This document shows, piece after piece, positions 1 through 9,255 of a stretch of 64,000 bases of DNA. The stretch comes from DATEPR01 sp963780635 (lineage in GTDB: Bacteria; Actinomycetota; Actinomycetes; Mycobacteriales; Pseudonocardiaceae). Each line of letters starts with the position of its first letter. Within the stretch, counting starts at the first letter, position 1. Where the stretch lies: assembly GCA_963780635.1 (NCBI GenBank), contig CAWACW010000016.1, positions 1,116,001-1,180,000 on the forward strand, given 5' to 3'. The notes under the pieces were generated by a model. It saw only the letters and a program-made list of their open reading frames with translations. It was not told where the DNA came from and ran no database searches. A program made the translations under genes and the position numbers.

Positions 1-305
1 CTGGGCGACGCGAGCCGAACAGTTATTGTGTTAGCAGCTCTAAGCCGAGTATCGGGTTCCGCACATGCGGCCGGTCCGGACGCGCAGCACTCCAGCCGCG
101 GCCACGTCCGGGCGCGACTCGGCTACGGCCTTGCCGCCCCTCGCGGAAGTCGCCTACGTACTCGGCCTGCCTACTGGTGTCCGGGCCATGGTGACGCTGC
201 TGATGACCACTTCGGAGAGTCCGAAGACAGTGTGGGAGAAGCCTTTCGAGCGTACACGCGCCACACCATCGAGCTAAGCGGCACAGCGAGCGAAGGAGTG
301 ATCAC
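1..305. other. Left-edge stretch without a confident gene
   Basis: I find no convincing gene here. Short open frames exist on both strands, but none has a recognisable domain, a ribosome binding site or a consistent coding pattern. The last 20 bases hold the AAGGAG ribosome binding site of the next gene. A fragment of a gene cut by the window edge cannot be excluded. Confidence 0.5.
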
Positions 306-557
306 ATGATGAACTGGTATGGCGCAGGCATGAACCATGGCGGCTACGTACTGATGGTGTCGGGCGTGGTGCTGTTGTGGCTCGCCGTGATCACCACGAC
401 GGTCTGGCTCGGGTGGTATGTCCAGCGTGCCCGTCGCCGTTCGCACTCACCGGAACAACGGCTCGCGGCGCGGTACACGCGCGGCGAGTTCGATGAGGCG
501 GAGTACCGCCACCAGTTGGAGGTCCTGCGGGGACACAATCATGCCGATTCTCATTGA
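306..557 (+). CDS. Small SHOCT-domain membrane protein
   Basis: An 83-residue protein with one hydrophobic segment (about residues 12-37) followed by a basic stretch (RARRR). The C-terminal part, about residues 52-76, contains LAARYTRGEFDEAEYRHQLE, which matches the SHOCT (short C-terminal) domain often found at the end of small actinobacterial membrane proteins. SHOCT is thought to aid oligomerisation or nucleic-acid association; the cellular role here is unknown. The start is the first of two adjacent ATG codons and has an AAGGAG site about 8 bases upstream. It stands alone and converges with the next gene, which lies on the other strand. Confidence 0.75.
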   Translation: MMNWYGAGMNHGGYVLMVSGVVLLWLAVITTTVWLGWYVQRARRRSHSPEQRLAARYTRGEFDEAEYRHQLEVLRGHNHADSH

Positions 558-660
558 CCGGCTGCCGGCACGCCGGCTGACCTTGCGACTCGCCGATCGT
601 GGCGGGGCAACGCGGAATCGCTCCTGACGCCGGGCCACCGGGCCTGACGAGGAGGCGCAA
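558..660. terminator. Convergent intergenic region, possible bidirectional terminator
   Basis: Two genes end facing each other across about 100 bases, so termination is expected on both strands. The stretch has short GC-rich inverted repeats, for example CCGGC at 558-562 with GCCGG at 572-576. None is a long stem with a T-tract, so the terminator call is weak. Confidence 0.25.
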
Positions 661-2262
661 TCAGCCGAGCGTCAGCTTCGCGGCGGGGACCCAGTAGTTC
701 GCCAGGCCACCTGCTGTGATCAGTACGTGCCGCGTGCCGTTGAACGTCGAGCTCTCGCTGAACGGCGCCGCACTGACCCGGCTCAGGGTGATCGACGACG
801 ACGTACTCGGCAGCCCCTGGCTGTTGAAGCGGAAGCCGGTGGTGACACCGGCCGGGAAGGACGCCACCCGTTGCGGCGAGTAGACGGCCGTGTCGAACGG
901 ACCGATGGCGGTGGTCACGTTCGGTGTGTCCGGGACGTAGTACCCGGCCAGCGAGCCTGCCGAGATGAGCAGGTACAGGCCACGGCCCTTGATCCGGGTG
1001 TAACCGGTCGACGGTGCCTGAGAGGTCGCGGACAGGCTGAGCACCTTGGTCGCGGTGATCGCGCCGGCCGCGTTGAACTTGTACCCGGTGTGCGAGCCCT
1101 TCGAGAACAGCACCGTGGACGTGCCGTTCTGCGGGAAGTCCGCGCGGAACGTGTCGGAGAGCTGGGCGAGATGGGTGTCCGTCGTCATCGAGTAGAGATT
1201 GATCAACTGCGCGATGTGGATGTCGTGGTAGTGACCTGCCGGCTGATGGTGCAGCTCGCAGTAGTAGCTCACCCCGCCAGGCAACCGGAACCCGGACGTG
1301 CCGTACGTCAGTGACATCGTGACCGCGCCGTCGAACAGTTGCGCCGCCACGGCATCACCGGTCTGCATCACGTAGTCGTACAGCCCGAAGATCGCGAAGT
1401 TGTGGCCGTTGAAGGTCAGGTCGAACCGCGTGGTGCTCAGCGGGTACTCGTCCAGCCACAGATGATTCGTCGTGTCGACGTGGACGATGGACGGCAGGCC
1501 TGCGACGGGCGGCAGTGCGAAGCCCGTGGCCGTGTTGTCGGCCGCGGTGAGCCACGTGGCGTCCGACGTCACCTGGTACAACCGGACGAACAGGCTCAGC
1601 GCCTGACCCTGTGCCATCCCGCTGTACCAGGGCGCCACCATGGTGTCGGCGGCGATGCCGTGCAGCGCGAAATTGAAGGGGTACGGGTAGAACCACGCGC
1701 CCCGGCTGACCACCTTGGTGCTCACCAGGCGGTTGGCCTGTGCGATCGCCCGGTTGAGATAGGTCGCGTTGTTGTTCAGGGCATAGCTGGCCAGATTGGC
1801 CAGACCGTACTGGGCCTGCGCCACGGGGTGGTTGAACTGCCGGCCGCCGACGAGGAACATCCGCACGCCCTGGGCGTCGTGCACGCCGTCGTCCACCAGG
1901 GGCACGGGCGTGGTGAGCGCGTAGGGCAGCAACGCGGCCGGCACGGCATGTGCCGTGTACCCGCTGGTGGCGAACGTGAACCCGGGTGGCGGAACGGCTT
2001 GCGAGTGGAGGGCGTTCGGTGCCGGTGCGGCGGCCTGGGCGCGCTGGATCGCGGTGACGTCGCGGGTGGGCGGCGACGGGGTGCCATCGGCGGGCAGGCC
2101 GGCGCCGTACTGCCCGCCTGAGCCCGTGACTGTGGCCGGGTCGGGCGGCGCCACCGTTGCGGCGGCCGAGGCCACGGCGGGCGAGAGCGGCAGGGCGAGA
2201 CCGACACCGGCCGCGGCTGCCGACGTGAACACGCGCCGACGACTCAGAGTAACGCGTGACAT
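661..2262 (-). CDS. Secreted D-glucuronyl C5-epimerase-like protein
   Basis: About 533 residues with a twin-arginine export signal at the N-terminus (SRRRVF followed by an Ala/Leu-rich hydrophobic segment and an AxA-type cleavage region). The centre contains WYSGMAQGQALSLFVRLYQ and later WLDEYP and FNGHNFAIFGLYDY, which resemble the conserved C-terminal domain of D-glucuronyl C5-epimerases. Those enzymes epimerise glucuronate in heparan-type polysaccharides. The bacterial relatives may act on exopolysaccharide or be carbohydrate-binding paralogues, so the substrate is unknown. I chose the ATG at 2262 because a G-rich ribosome binding site (GGGGGG) precedes it and the Tat signal begins there; the frame stays open 59 codons further upstream. 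It appears monocistronic. Confidence 0.65.
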   Translation of the reverse strand: MSRVTLSRRRVFTSAAAAGVGLALPLSPAVASAAATVAPPDPATVTGSGGQYGAGLPADGTPSPPTRDVTAIQRAQAAAPAPNALHSQAVPPPGFTFATSGYTAHAVPAALLPYALTTPVPLVDDGVHDAQGVRMFLVGGRQFNHPVAQAQYGLANLASYALNNNATYLNRAIAQANRLVSTKVVSRGAWFYPYPFNFALHGIAADTMVAPWYSGMAQGQALSLFVRLYQVTSDATWLTAADNTATGFALPPVAGLPSIVHVDTTNHLWLDEYPLSTTRFDLTFNGHNFAIFGLYDYVMQTGDAVAAQLFDGAVTMSLTYGTSGFRLPGGVSYYCELHHQPAGHYHDIHIAQLINLYSMTTDTHLAQLSDTFRADFPQNGTSTVLFSKGSHTGYKFNAAGAITATKVLSLSATSQAPSTGYTRIKGRGLYLLISAGSLAGYYVPDTPNVTTAIGPFDTAVYSPQRVASFPAGVTTGFRFNSQGLPSTSSSITLSRVSAAPFSESSTFNGTRHVLITAGGLANYWVPAAKLTLG

Positions 2263-2973
2263 GTACCCCCCATGGGACGCGACAAGGCATGATCCACTCA
2301 ATGCCACTACGCAGCGTAGGACACGCGCCAAGTGGTCGGCAAGACACCCGGGTCGCGCGGCTCCAGCGACGACATCGTCGTGCCGCCCGTCGGCGACCTC
2401 CGCCCACCTGCGAAGGCGGGGCGCGGAGGCCGCGGACACCCTGGGTCGGCCGAGTACGGCAGGTGCCGGCTTGGATCGGCGATCACTTCCAGATCCCCAC
2501 CGTCGGCGTGGTCGTCGATCCCACCTACGTCGACCCGGACGGCCACGCCGTCCAGGCCGTCATCCGAGCCCAGTGGCGCTGCCGGTGATCCGCAACGAAC
2601 CGACACCACGGTGCGTCCCATCCAGTCGTTCCTCGGCCGGCTTACCGAAGCCGAAGCCCCGGGCTCACTACGCGACGTTCAGCGCGCGGTACTACACCAC
2701 CGACGGCCAAGCCGACCGGCCATCGGCGCCGACGCGATCACTGCCGTCGCCGCCGAGCTCGGCGTCCGGGCCACGGTCACGGCAGCCGAGTTCCACCGCA
2801 CCGCAACAGTTGCGCGGCCTAGGTCCACGTTGCCGTCAGCGTCGTGCGTTCGCATACCGGACGTTCTCGCCGACCTCGTAGACCATGCTGCGGGTCGGCC
2901 GCGATGGCCTGGCCCTCGGTGACGCGAACGCGGTGGGGCCGGTCGAGTTCTCACCCAACCAGCAACCGTGCCG
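2263..2973. other. Gap with possible decayed coding remnants
   Basis: No intact gene is supported. On the plus strand, parts of different frames look protein-like: around 2490-2580 one frame reads IGDHFQIPTVGVVVDPTYVD, and around 2700-2810 another reads AITAVAAELGVRATVTAAEF. They are split by frame changes and stops and I cannot assign a family. The promoter of the epimerase-like gene should lie just above 2262. Confidence 0.3.
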
Positions 2974-3915
2974 TCACCAGGTCGCCCCCTCCGACGAGGT
3001 CTGCTCAGTCCCCGGAGTCCGGAGTCCGGCCTCGCTCACGCTCAGCAGGCGGGGCGAGAAGAGGCCGTAGGGACTGCCGTCGTAGTCGCCCAACGTCCGT
3101 ACTGGCAGCAGGCCGCCGAGCCGCATCAGCGCGACCAGCTCGTGCAGGCTGTACATCCGGTAGTCGACCACCACATCCTCCCGATCCTGGTCGCTGTGCC
3201 TGCAGGTCCAGCGCAGCCGGCTGCGCTCTGGGTCGAACGCGTTCTGATGAATGATCACTGCGCCGTTCACGATTTCGTAGTCGCGGATGACGAATTCGGC
3301 GCCGGGAGTGTGCGCGAACTCGGAGGGACCATAGTTTCTGACGAACCAGTCCCGGTTGATGGTGTCGACGAGCAGTCTGCCGCCAGGCCGCAGCACTCCT
3401 GCGATCTCGGTCAGTGACCGGGCATTGTCCTCATCGCGGTCGAAGTAGCCGAAGCTCGTGTACATGTTGATCGCCGCGTCGAACGACGCCCGCGGCAGCG
3501 CGCCCAGGTCGCGCATGTCGGCGAGGACCAGCTCGACGTGCACGCCGTGCGCACGCGCTCGTCGGCCGGTTGCCGCCAGGTAGTCGGGGCTGATGTCGAC
3601 ACAGGTCACCTGGTGGCCCCGGCCGGCCAGTGCGACCGCGTGCCGGCCGGTGCCACATGCCACGTCGAGAATCCGGGCGCCGGTGTCGGGCAGTCGCAGC
3701 TCATGCTCGATCAGCGCCACCTGACGAGCCGTCTCGTCCGCATCCTGTTCGTGCAGGCGGTGCATACCCAGCTCGTTCTGAAACGTGGTCGACCACCACG
3801 TCGAATCAGAGCGATCGTTCGACGTCGTCGCTTCGACAGCATCCACGAGCAGTGCCTCCCGGACTACGGTGTTGTGGCGGTCGGATCGCCAACCGGTCTC
3901 GTCACGCATCACCAT
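2974..3915 (-). CDS. Class I SAM-dependent methyltransferase
   Basis: 313 residues. Residues about 82-93 read ILDVACGTGRHA, the glycine-rich SAM-binding motif I. It is followed by VDIS (motif II acidic residue), ADMRDL, and a post-motif strand with LRPGGRLLVDT. This is a standard Rossmann methyltransferase, probably acting on O or N of a small molecule. It is the last gene of the six-gene minus-strand operon beginning at 9255. Its ATG overlaps the end of the MFS gene by 14 bases, so translation is probably coupled; a second in-frame ATG lies two codons in. By context it tailors the product of that operon, but the acceptor is unknown. Confidence 0.8.
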   Translation of the reverse strand: MVMRDETGWRSDRHNTVVREALLVDAVEATTSNDRSDSTWWSTTFQNELGMHRLHEQDADETARQVALIEHELRLPDTGARILDVACGTGRHAVALAGRGHQVTCVDISPDYLAATGRRARAHGVHVELVLADMRDLGALPRASFDAAINMYTSFGYFDRDEDNARSLTEIAGVLRPGGRLLVDTINRDWFVRNYGPSEFAHTPGAEFVIRDYEIVNGAVIIHQNAFDPERSRLRWTCRHSDQDREDVVVDYRMYSLHELVALMRLGGLLPVRTLGDYDGSPYGLFSPRLLSVSEAGLRTPGTEQTSSEGATW

Positions 3916-5122
3916 GCTGCGCGGGCTCGATGGGTTCAGGGACGGCGATCGGCGTGCGTATCACGTACACCCCGACGAAAAGGAGGGCACTCGGCACCGC
4001 AAGCAGCGGGAACACGAGCGGACCGACCCAGCCGAACAGCGTGATGCCCAAGGTCGGGCCGATCATGTTGCCCAGATCGGAGGTCGTGCCGAACAAGCCG
4101 AAGGCGCGACCTTGTCCGGTGAGTCCGGTGCGAACCGCGATCACGCCGCGCCGTGCCGCCAGGTACAGCACGGAGTGGCCGATCATCGCGACGGCGAAGA
4201 ACCCGAGTACCGGGCCGAGCCTGGGACTGAACACGAGTCCGGACACAGCAGGCACGAACACCACAAGCCCGATCCGTACCAGCCGCGCCAACGACACTCG
4301 CTCGCCATATCTGCCGAACACCCAGACGGCCACGACGAACACGACGAGGCCGAGTGCGAACACGAGCGACACCTCGGACCGTGTACTGGCTGAACCCTCC
4401 GCCAGGTACAGCGGCAGCACAGGTTCCAGCGCCGCGTAGATCAGGTTGCCTGCCAGGTCGAGCACCCCGAACACGAGCACCCAGACCCACCATCGGCCCG
4501 GGGTGCGAGGCGCCTCGGCGGGCCGCTCCTCGTCCGGGTTCGGCAGCCGGGTCTGCGCCCCGGCGGGCAGCACCCGGCTCAGCGCGAGCGCGGACAGCGC
4601 GGTGAATGCGGCGCCGAGTAGGAATATCGCGCGGAAACCGAGCCCGCCAGCGAGCCCCGTGACCAGCGGACCAAGCACGAAGCCGATGTTCGCGGCCGAC
4701 CCGAACTGAGCCAGTAATCGCGTCGTGGGGATGTGGTACGTCGAGCACAGATACGTCACGCCCGCGTACAGGGCGGGGGTGAGCATGCCCTCGCCGATGC
4801 CCCACGCGGTGCGGCCGATCAGCAAGGTCGCCGTGTTACCGGCGAGTGCGGTGGCGACTGTGCCCGCGGTGACGAAGGCGAGTGAGGACACGGCGACGAT
4901 GCGTGGCCCACACCGGTCTGCCAGGAAACCGCCGATCGGCTGGGTCAGCAATTTTGCCCCGGCGAAAAGGGTGAACACCAATCCGATCGCGGTCGGGCCG
5001 GCGTGGATGCGCGCGTGCAGCTCGGGTACGAAGGGGATCAGCGCCGTGTATGCGCCATTGACCGCGACGACCGTACTGAGCAGCAGCGCGACCGGCAGTC
5101 GGGCGTCCTTCGAGACACCCAT
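3902..5122 (-). CDS. MFS transporter (probable exporter)
   Basis: 406 residues with about twelve hydrophobic segments. An MFS signature follows the second helix (GGFLADRCGPR), and the middle loop is charged (RLPNPDEERPAEAPR). The ATG at 5122 overlaps the stop of the upstream GNAT gene as ATGA; the open frame continues upstream but lies inside that gene. The position in a biosynthetic-looking operon suggests export of, or resistance to, the operon product. A second MFS gene at 9526 ends the neighbouring operon. The substrate cannot be read from the sequence. Confidence 0.8.
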   Translation of the reverse strand: MGVSKDARLPVALLLSTVVAVNGAYTALIPFVPELHARIHAGPTAIGLVFTLFAGAKLLTQPIGGFLADRCGPRIVAVSSLAFVTAGTVATALAGNTATLLIGRTAWGIGEGMLTPALYAGVTYLCSTYHIPTTRLLAQFGSAANIGFVLGPLVTGLAGGLGFRAIFLLGAAFTALSALALSRVLPAGAQTRLPNPDEERPAEAPRTPGRWWVWVLVFGVLDLAGNLIYAALEPVLPLYLAEGSASTRSEVSLVFALGLVVFVVAVWVFGRYGERVSLARLVRIGLVVFVPAVSGLVFSPRLGPVLGFFAVAMIGHSVLYLAARRGVIAVRTGLTGQGRAFGLFGTTSDLGNMIGPTLGITLFGWVGPLVFPLLAVPSALLFVGVYVIRTPIAVPEPIEPAQHGDA

Positions 5123-6168
5123 CAGCCGCGCTCGATGTAGTCGTGCAGCATGCGGTCCATGTGCTGCAACCGGCTGGCCAGGTCCGGTGCCGGGTTCGGG
5201 CTGTACACGAGGGCCCACAAATCGGTACCCGTCAACTCGTGTCGCTGTTTGAATGTGTAGTTGTCTCGCCCCCATTCGATGTGTCGAAGCCCTTGCTCGT
5301 ATGCCCATTCCACGCAGGCGTACATGAGCACGACATAGCTGGACAGGTCGCGCAGCCGCAGATAGTCGACGCCGCCGCACAGGAACACCGCCTCGCTGCC
5401 GTGTACGAAACCGAAGAACGCGCCGACCAGTTCGCCGTCGGCCTCGGCGACCGCGAGCACCGAGCCTGGCACGCCCAGCAGTGCGTCGAGCGTGACCTCG
5501 TCATAGAGCGGCGGCCAGTCGTGCTCGTCTGTCGTGCCGACGGTCAACGGCAATGCGGCGGGCACCATACGTACCGCGGCCTCGCCGGTGAGGAAGCGCA
5601 CCGTGAGTCCGCGTTCCTGGGCCCGTCGGATGCGTCGCTCGATGTCCTTGCGCAACTTCTTGGGCAGTCGACGGAGGTGGTCTTCGAAGGTGCCCGACAA
5701 CCCGCCGTGGTAGGTGCGGTCGAGCAGCACACGACCGACCGGCTCGCCCGCCTCCGCGATCCAGCAGGCAACGCCCTCCTCGGTCAGGTTGGGCACGACG
5801 AGTAGTCCTTCACCGTCCAACCAGGACAGCCCGGCGTCGTGGGCCGCACGGACGAGTTCGGCGGGTACCGGGCCGCGCCGGGTGTACATCGAGTACGTGG
5901 AGCCGACGAACACGATCGGTCGGTCGGAGAGAGGTACGACCTCGGACTGGGCCTCGTAACCGAACCAGAACGGTGAATTCGTCGTCTGGTATATCGGCAG
6001 CACCTCGTCCTGGGCGGTGGTCAGGTAACCACGCCGCAGATGCTGCTCGACCGTCACCTGCTCCCAAGCGCGCAACCAGCCGGCCGAGTCGAACAGGCTG
6101 GTCGGCACGGTCCGCTCCGGCACGTGCTGCAGCATGCCGGGCTTGAGGCCATCAGCTGACCGGTTCAT
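5122..6168 (-). CDS. FemAB-like GNAT-fold acyltransferase or peptide ligase
   Basis: 348 residues. The middle contains LPKKLRKDIERRIRRAQERG, a basic helix typical of FemAB-like and BioF2-type GNAT proteins. The C-terminal half has the acyltransferase core: GELVGAFFGFVHGSEAVFLC, then VLMYACVEWAYEQGLRHIEW and a late Y-F-K-R pattern (YTFKQRHELTG). Family members transfer aminoacyl groups from tRNA, or acyl groups from CoA or acyl carriers, to amines; several build dipeptides in natural-product pathways. The ATG at 6168 overlaps the preceding stop by 4 bases. A second member of the superfamily lies at 10778-11995. The donor and acceptor are unknown. Confidence 0.65.
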   Translation of the reverse strand: MNRSADGLKPGMLQHVPERTVPTSLFDSAGWLRAWEQVTVEQHLRRGYLTTAQDEVLPIYQTTNSPFWFGYEAQSEVVPLSDRPIVFVGSTYSMYTRRGPVPAELVRAAHDAGLSWLDGEGLLVVPNLTEEGVACWIAEAGEPVGRVLLDRTYHGGLSGTFEDHLRRLPKKLRKDIERRIRRAQERGLTVRFLTGEAAVRMVPAALPLTVGTTDEHDWPPLYDEVTLDALLGVPGSVLAVAEADGELVGAFFGFVHGSEAVFLCGGVDYLRLRDLSSYVVLMYACVEWAYEQGLRHIEWGRDNYTFKQRHELTGTDLWALVYSPNPAPDLASRLQHMDRMLHDYIERG

Positions 6169-6914
6169 CCGACCACGACACCACCTGGTACGCGAGACTG
6201 CTCGCGCGTTCGGTTGCGGCAGGCATCGCCGAACGCGACGAAGATCGCTCGACTCACCGGATCGGTGGGGACGTGCCATTCCGGGTGCCACTGCACGGCC
6301 AATGCGAACGACCGCGCGTCGGCGACCGACAACGCCTCGACCACCCCGTCCGGCGCCGTCGCCTCAACGACCAGACCTGCTGCGACCCGGTCGACCGCCT
6401 GGCCGTGCAGGGTGTTCACCGCGACCTCGATCGCGCCGAGCACCTCGTGCAGTGGTCCGCCGACGCGCACCGCGACCGGGTGCACGGGCAGGTATTGCTC
6501 ATCCCTCGGCAGTCGCAGGTCCTCACGGTGTGAGTCGTCGCCGAGTGCGCGCAGCGTCCCGCCGAAGGCCACGTTCAGCTCCTGCAACCCCCGGCAGATG
6601 CCCAGCAATGGCAGGCCGGCGCGCACCGCGGCGACCGCACCCGTGAGCGCGGTGAGATCCCTCGGCGGATCGGCCAACTCCGCCGCGCGGGGTGCGGCCC
6701 CGTAACATTGCGGCCGCACGTGGCTCTGATGCCCGCCGAGTACCAGCCCGTCCAGCCGGTCGAGTGTGGCTGCCCGCCCGACAGGGAGGACCACCACGTC
6801 CACCTCCGCCACGTCGATCAACGCCCGCACGTAGACGTCCCGCACCGCGTGGTGCGGGACGCCGTCGAGGAGTTCTGTCGTGGCAAGCAGCCCGACGAGT
6901 GGCCGGCCGGTCAT
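6165..6914 (-). CDS. Gamma-glutamyl-GABA hydrolase-like (peptidase C26) protein
   Basis: 249 residues. LLGICRGLQELNVAFGG around Cys107 is the nucleophile elbow of class I glutamine amidotransferase folds. VNTLHGQAVDRV and AVQWHPEW (His210, Glu212) supply the rest of the triad. Together with the early VLGGH segment this matches the PuuD/peptidase C26 family, which hydrolyses gamma-glutamyl amide bonds. A hydrolase for gamma-glutamyl conjugates in this operon could mean that an intermediate is carried as a gamma-glutamyl adduct and released here; that is inference. It overlaps its neighbours on both sides by 4 bases. Confidence 0.8.
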   Translation of the reverse strand: MTGRPLVGLLATTELLDGVPHHAVRDVYVRALIDVAEVDVVVLPVGRAATLDRLDGLVLGGHQSHVRPQCYGAAPRAAELADPPRDLTALTGAVAAVRAGLPLLGICRGLQELNVAFGGTLRALGDDSHREDLRLPRDEQYLPVHPVAVRVGGPLHEVLGAIEVAVNTLHGQAVDRVAAGLVVEATAPDGVVEALSVADARSFALAVQWHPEWHVPTDPVSRAIFVAFGDACRNRTREQSRVPGGVVVG

Positions 6915-8242
6915 GCGATCTCCAATGCCTGAGCGAGGTCGGCGACGATGTCATCCGGGTGCTCGATGCCGACCGCGAGTCGGATCGACCCCGGCGTCAC
7001 GCCCGCGGCCCGCTGGTCGGCGGCTGGCAACTGGGCGTGGGTCGTCGACGCGGGATGGGTCGCGATCGTCCGCACGTCGCCGATATTGGTGGCGTGGGTG
7101 ATCATCCGCAGCGCCTCGATGAACCGTTGCCCTGCCACACGGCCGCCGAAAACCTCGAATCCGACCAGCGGCCCGTAGCCATACCGCAGATAGCTCTTGA
7201 CCCGGGCGGCTTCGTCCCCCACGGCGAAGCTCGGGTGTTGCACGCTCTCGATCCTCGGATGGTCGCTGAGGAACCGGGCGACGGTCAGGGCATTGTCCGA
7301 GTGCGCGCGCATCCGCAGTGGCAGTGTCTCGACACCCTGGATCAGCAGGAAGGAGTTGAACGGGCTCAGCACCGGACCAAGATCACGCACCACGGTCTCT
7401 CGTGCCTTGAGGAGGTACGGGCTGCGGCCAAGGTGATCGGTGAGCTGCGCGCCCGCCTGGAGCCAGCGGATGCCGCCGTGCGACTCGTCCGGCTCGGTGA
7501 TCAACGGATGCCGATCGGCGTGCGCGGCCCAGTCGAAGCGGCCGCTGTCCGTGATCACACCGCCCAGTGCCGAACCGTGGCCGCCGAGGTACTTGGTCGC
7601 GGAGTACACCAGGATGTCCGCGCCGTGCTCGATGGCTTGGCAGACGTACGGCAGCATCGTGTTGTCCAGCACCAGCGGAATGCCCCGGTCGTGGCCGAGC
7701 CGCGCGACCTCCGCGATCGGGAAGATGCGCAGCTTCGGGTTGGGCAACGTCTCCCCGTAGTAGGCACGCGTGTGGTCGTCGGTTGCCCGGACGAAGTTCG
7801 CAGGATCTACCGGATCGACGAATCGGATCTCGACGCCGAGCCTGCGGAAGGTATTCGCCAGGAGATTCCACGTGCCGCCGTACAACTCGATCGAGCTGAC
7901 GATGTTGTCCCCTGCCTGGGCAAGGTTCAGCAGGGCCACCGTGATCGCGGCCTGCCCCGAGGCGACCGCCAGCCCGGCCACTGCGCCGTCGAGCTGCGCG
8001 ACCCGCTCCTCCAGGACGTCGTTCGTCGGGTTGTTCAGCCGGGTGTAGGCGTGCCCGTCCTGGCCGAGGTCGAAGATCTGTGCGGCCGCATCGCTGCTGG
8101 GCAGCGAATACGCGGCGGTGGCGAAGATCGGCGTCACCACCGGTACGGTCCATCCGACCCGCGCCTGCTCACCGGCTCTGATCGCGAGGGTCTCCGGACG
8201 CGTCCCAGTCGGTGTCACCGGCCTGCCGGACGGCGAGGTCAT
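6911..8242 (-). CDS. MetY-like PLP-dependent O-acylhomoserine sulfhydrylase family enzyme
   Basis: 443 residues of the Cys/Met-metabolism PLP family. YTRLNNPTNDVLEERVAQLDG (phosphate and substrate region), ASGQAAI, the GETLPNP motif and VYSATKYLGGHG with the PLP-binding Lys217 are all present. Length and the GETxxNP motif favour the O-acetylhomoserine sulfhydrylase (MetY) branch. Relatives catalyse gamma- or beta-replacement and are recruited in secondary metabolism to make unusual amino acids. In this operon it may build a non-proteinogenic amino acid rather than serve methionine synthesis. It is coupled to the desaturase upstream and the C26 hydrolase downstream by 4-base overlaps. Confidence 0.85.
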   Translation of the reverse strand: MTSPSGRPVTPTGTRPETLAIRAGEQARVGWTVPVVTPIFATAAYSLPSSDAAAQIFDLGQDGHAYTRLNNPTNDVLEERVAQLDGAVAGLAVASGQAAITVALLNLAQAGDNIVSSIELYGGTWNLLANTFRRLGVEIRFVDPVDPANFVRATDDHTRAYYGETLPNPKLRIFPIAEVARLGHDRGIPLVLDNTMLPYVCQAIEHGADILVYSATKYLGGHGSALGGVITDSGRFDWAAHADRHPLITEPDESHGGIRWLQAGAQLTDHLGRSPYLLKARETVVRDLGPVLSPFNSFLLIQGVETLPLRMRAHSDNALTVARFLSDHPRIESVQHPSFAVGDEAARVKSYLRYGYGPLVGFEVFGGRVAGQRFIEALRMITHATNIGDVRTIATHPASTTHAQLPAADQRAAGVTPGSIRLAVGIEHPDDIVADLAQALEIA

Positions 8243-9255
8243 GCCACGCTGGCCTGGGCAGGCACGGTCATCGAATCGATGATCGTGGCCAAAGCGCTCG
8301 GTGCACCCTGTGGGCCTGAGGTGAACAAGCCGCCGGTCTTGGCGTCCAGCGCGGCGTAGTTCGCGTCGGCCATCCGGATCTCGTGCGCATCCGGCAGCCG
8401 CCAGAACGGCGTCCGCGAGTCGAGGTGGTGGTCAAGGTGGTGGTGGTCGTTGTGGATGCCGGTGAGGAACTTCTCCAACCCGCGGCTCTTGCGGTTGCGC
8501 GTCATGTAGAGGTCGAGATTGTGGTCGCGGACCAGCGGTGTGTGCTCGGACAGCTCGATGTACCAGCCAAGGATCTGGAAGCTGGTCAGATAGGGCACCA
8601 CCCAGAACAGCACCAATGGCACCAGTACACCGAAATACCAGCACAGACCGATCACGACCAGCCAGAACGCGGCGAACGCGAGCTTGTCGGTGAGCCGCTT
8701 GCCCTTCGCCACCGGCGAGGTGGATGTGACTTCGGCCCGCTTGTGGCCCTTGAGTACCTTGAACCGGTTCCGCACCAGGTAGCGTAGGTAGGCGACAGTC
8801 TGTGAGCCGACAGCAGGCCACACCACGACCCGATTGAAGTACCGACCTCGCGTGGTCGGCGTGTAGGCCAGCTGTTCAACGAAGAATTGGAGATCAGGAT
8901 CCCGATTGGGATCACCCAACCTGGGGTGATGAGTGAACACGTGCGAAACTTTATAGGCATAGTGTTGCTGGAAGATCGGATACGCGGTCAACGCCGTGCC
9001 GACGAACATCTGCAACCTCTTGTTCGCCACCCCCACGCCGTGTGCGCAATCATGAAGAATTGTTGACAGGCCACGCTGCCGAGCCCCGATAATGAGTGCC
9101 GCCACCGGATACAGCCACCAGGTCAGCTCGTAACAGACCGCCACGCATAACGCCATCCAGGCGAGGTCGGAAAACCAGGCAAGTAACGCGTGCCAGTTGT
9201 CGCTCACGTTGACATCTTTGACCCGGCGTTCGATTTCTGGATCAAAACGGTACAT
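8239..9255 (-). CDS. Membrane fatty-acid-desaturase-like di-iron enzyme
   Basis: 338 residues with several membrane segments and the three histidine clusters of the family: HDCAH, then HVFTHHPRLGD, and HNDHHHLDHHLDSR near the C-terminus. The last box is richer in His and Asp than in typical acyl-lipid desaturases, which suggests a divergent subgroup; such enzymes can hydroxylate or desaturate non-lipid substrates. It is the first gene of the operon that continues to 2974. I chose the ATG at 9255, where similarity to the family begins. That start codon lies at the edge of the loop of a perfect inverted repeat (9244-9268), which may control expression. An upstream GTG/TTG start up to 9333 is possible but less likely. 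Confidence 0.8.
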   Translation of the reverse strand: MYRFDPEIERRVKDVNVSDNWHALLAWFSDLAWMALCVAVCYELTWWLYPVAALIIGARQRGLSTILHDCAHGVGVANKRLQMFVGTALTAYPIFQQHYAYKVSHVFTHHPRLGDPNRDPDLQFFVEQLAYTPTTRGRYFNRVVVWPAVGSQTVAYLRYLVRNRFKVLKGHKRAEVTSTSPVAKGKRLTDKLAFAAFWLVVIGLCWYFGVLVPLVLFWVVPYLTSFQILGWYIELSEHTPLVRDHNLDLYMTRNRKSRGLEKFLTGIHNDHHHLDHHLDSRTPFWRLPDAHEIRMADANYAALDAKTGGLFTSGPQGAPSALATIIDSMTVPAQASVA

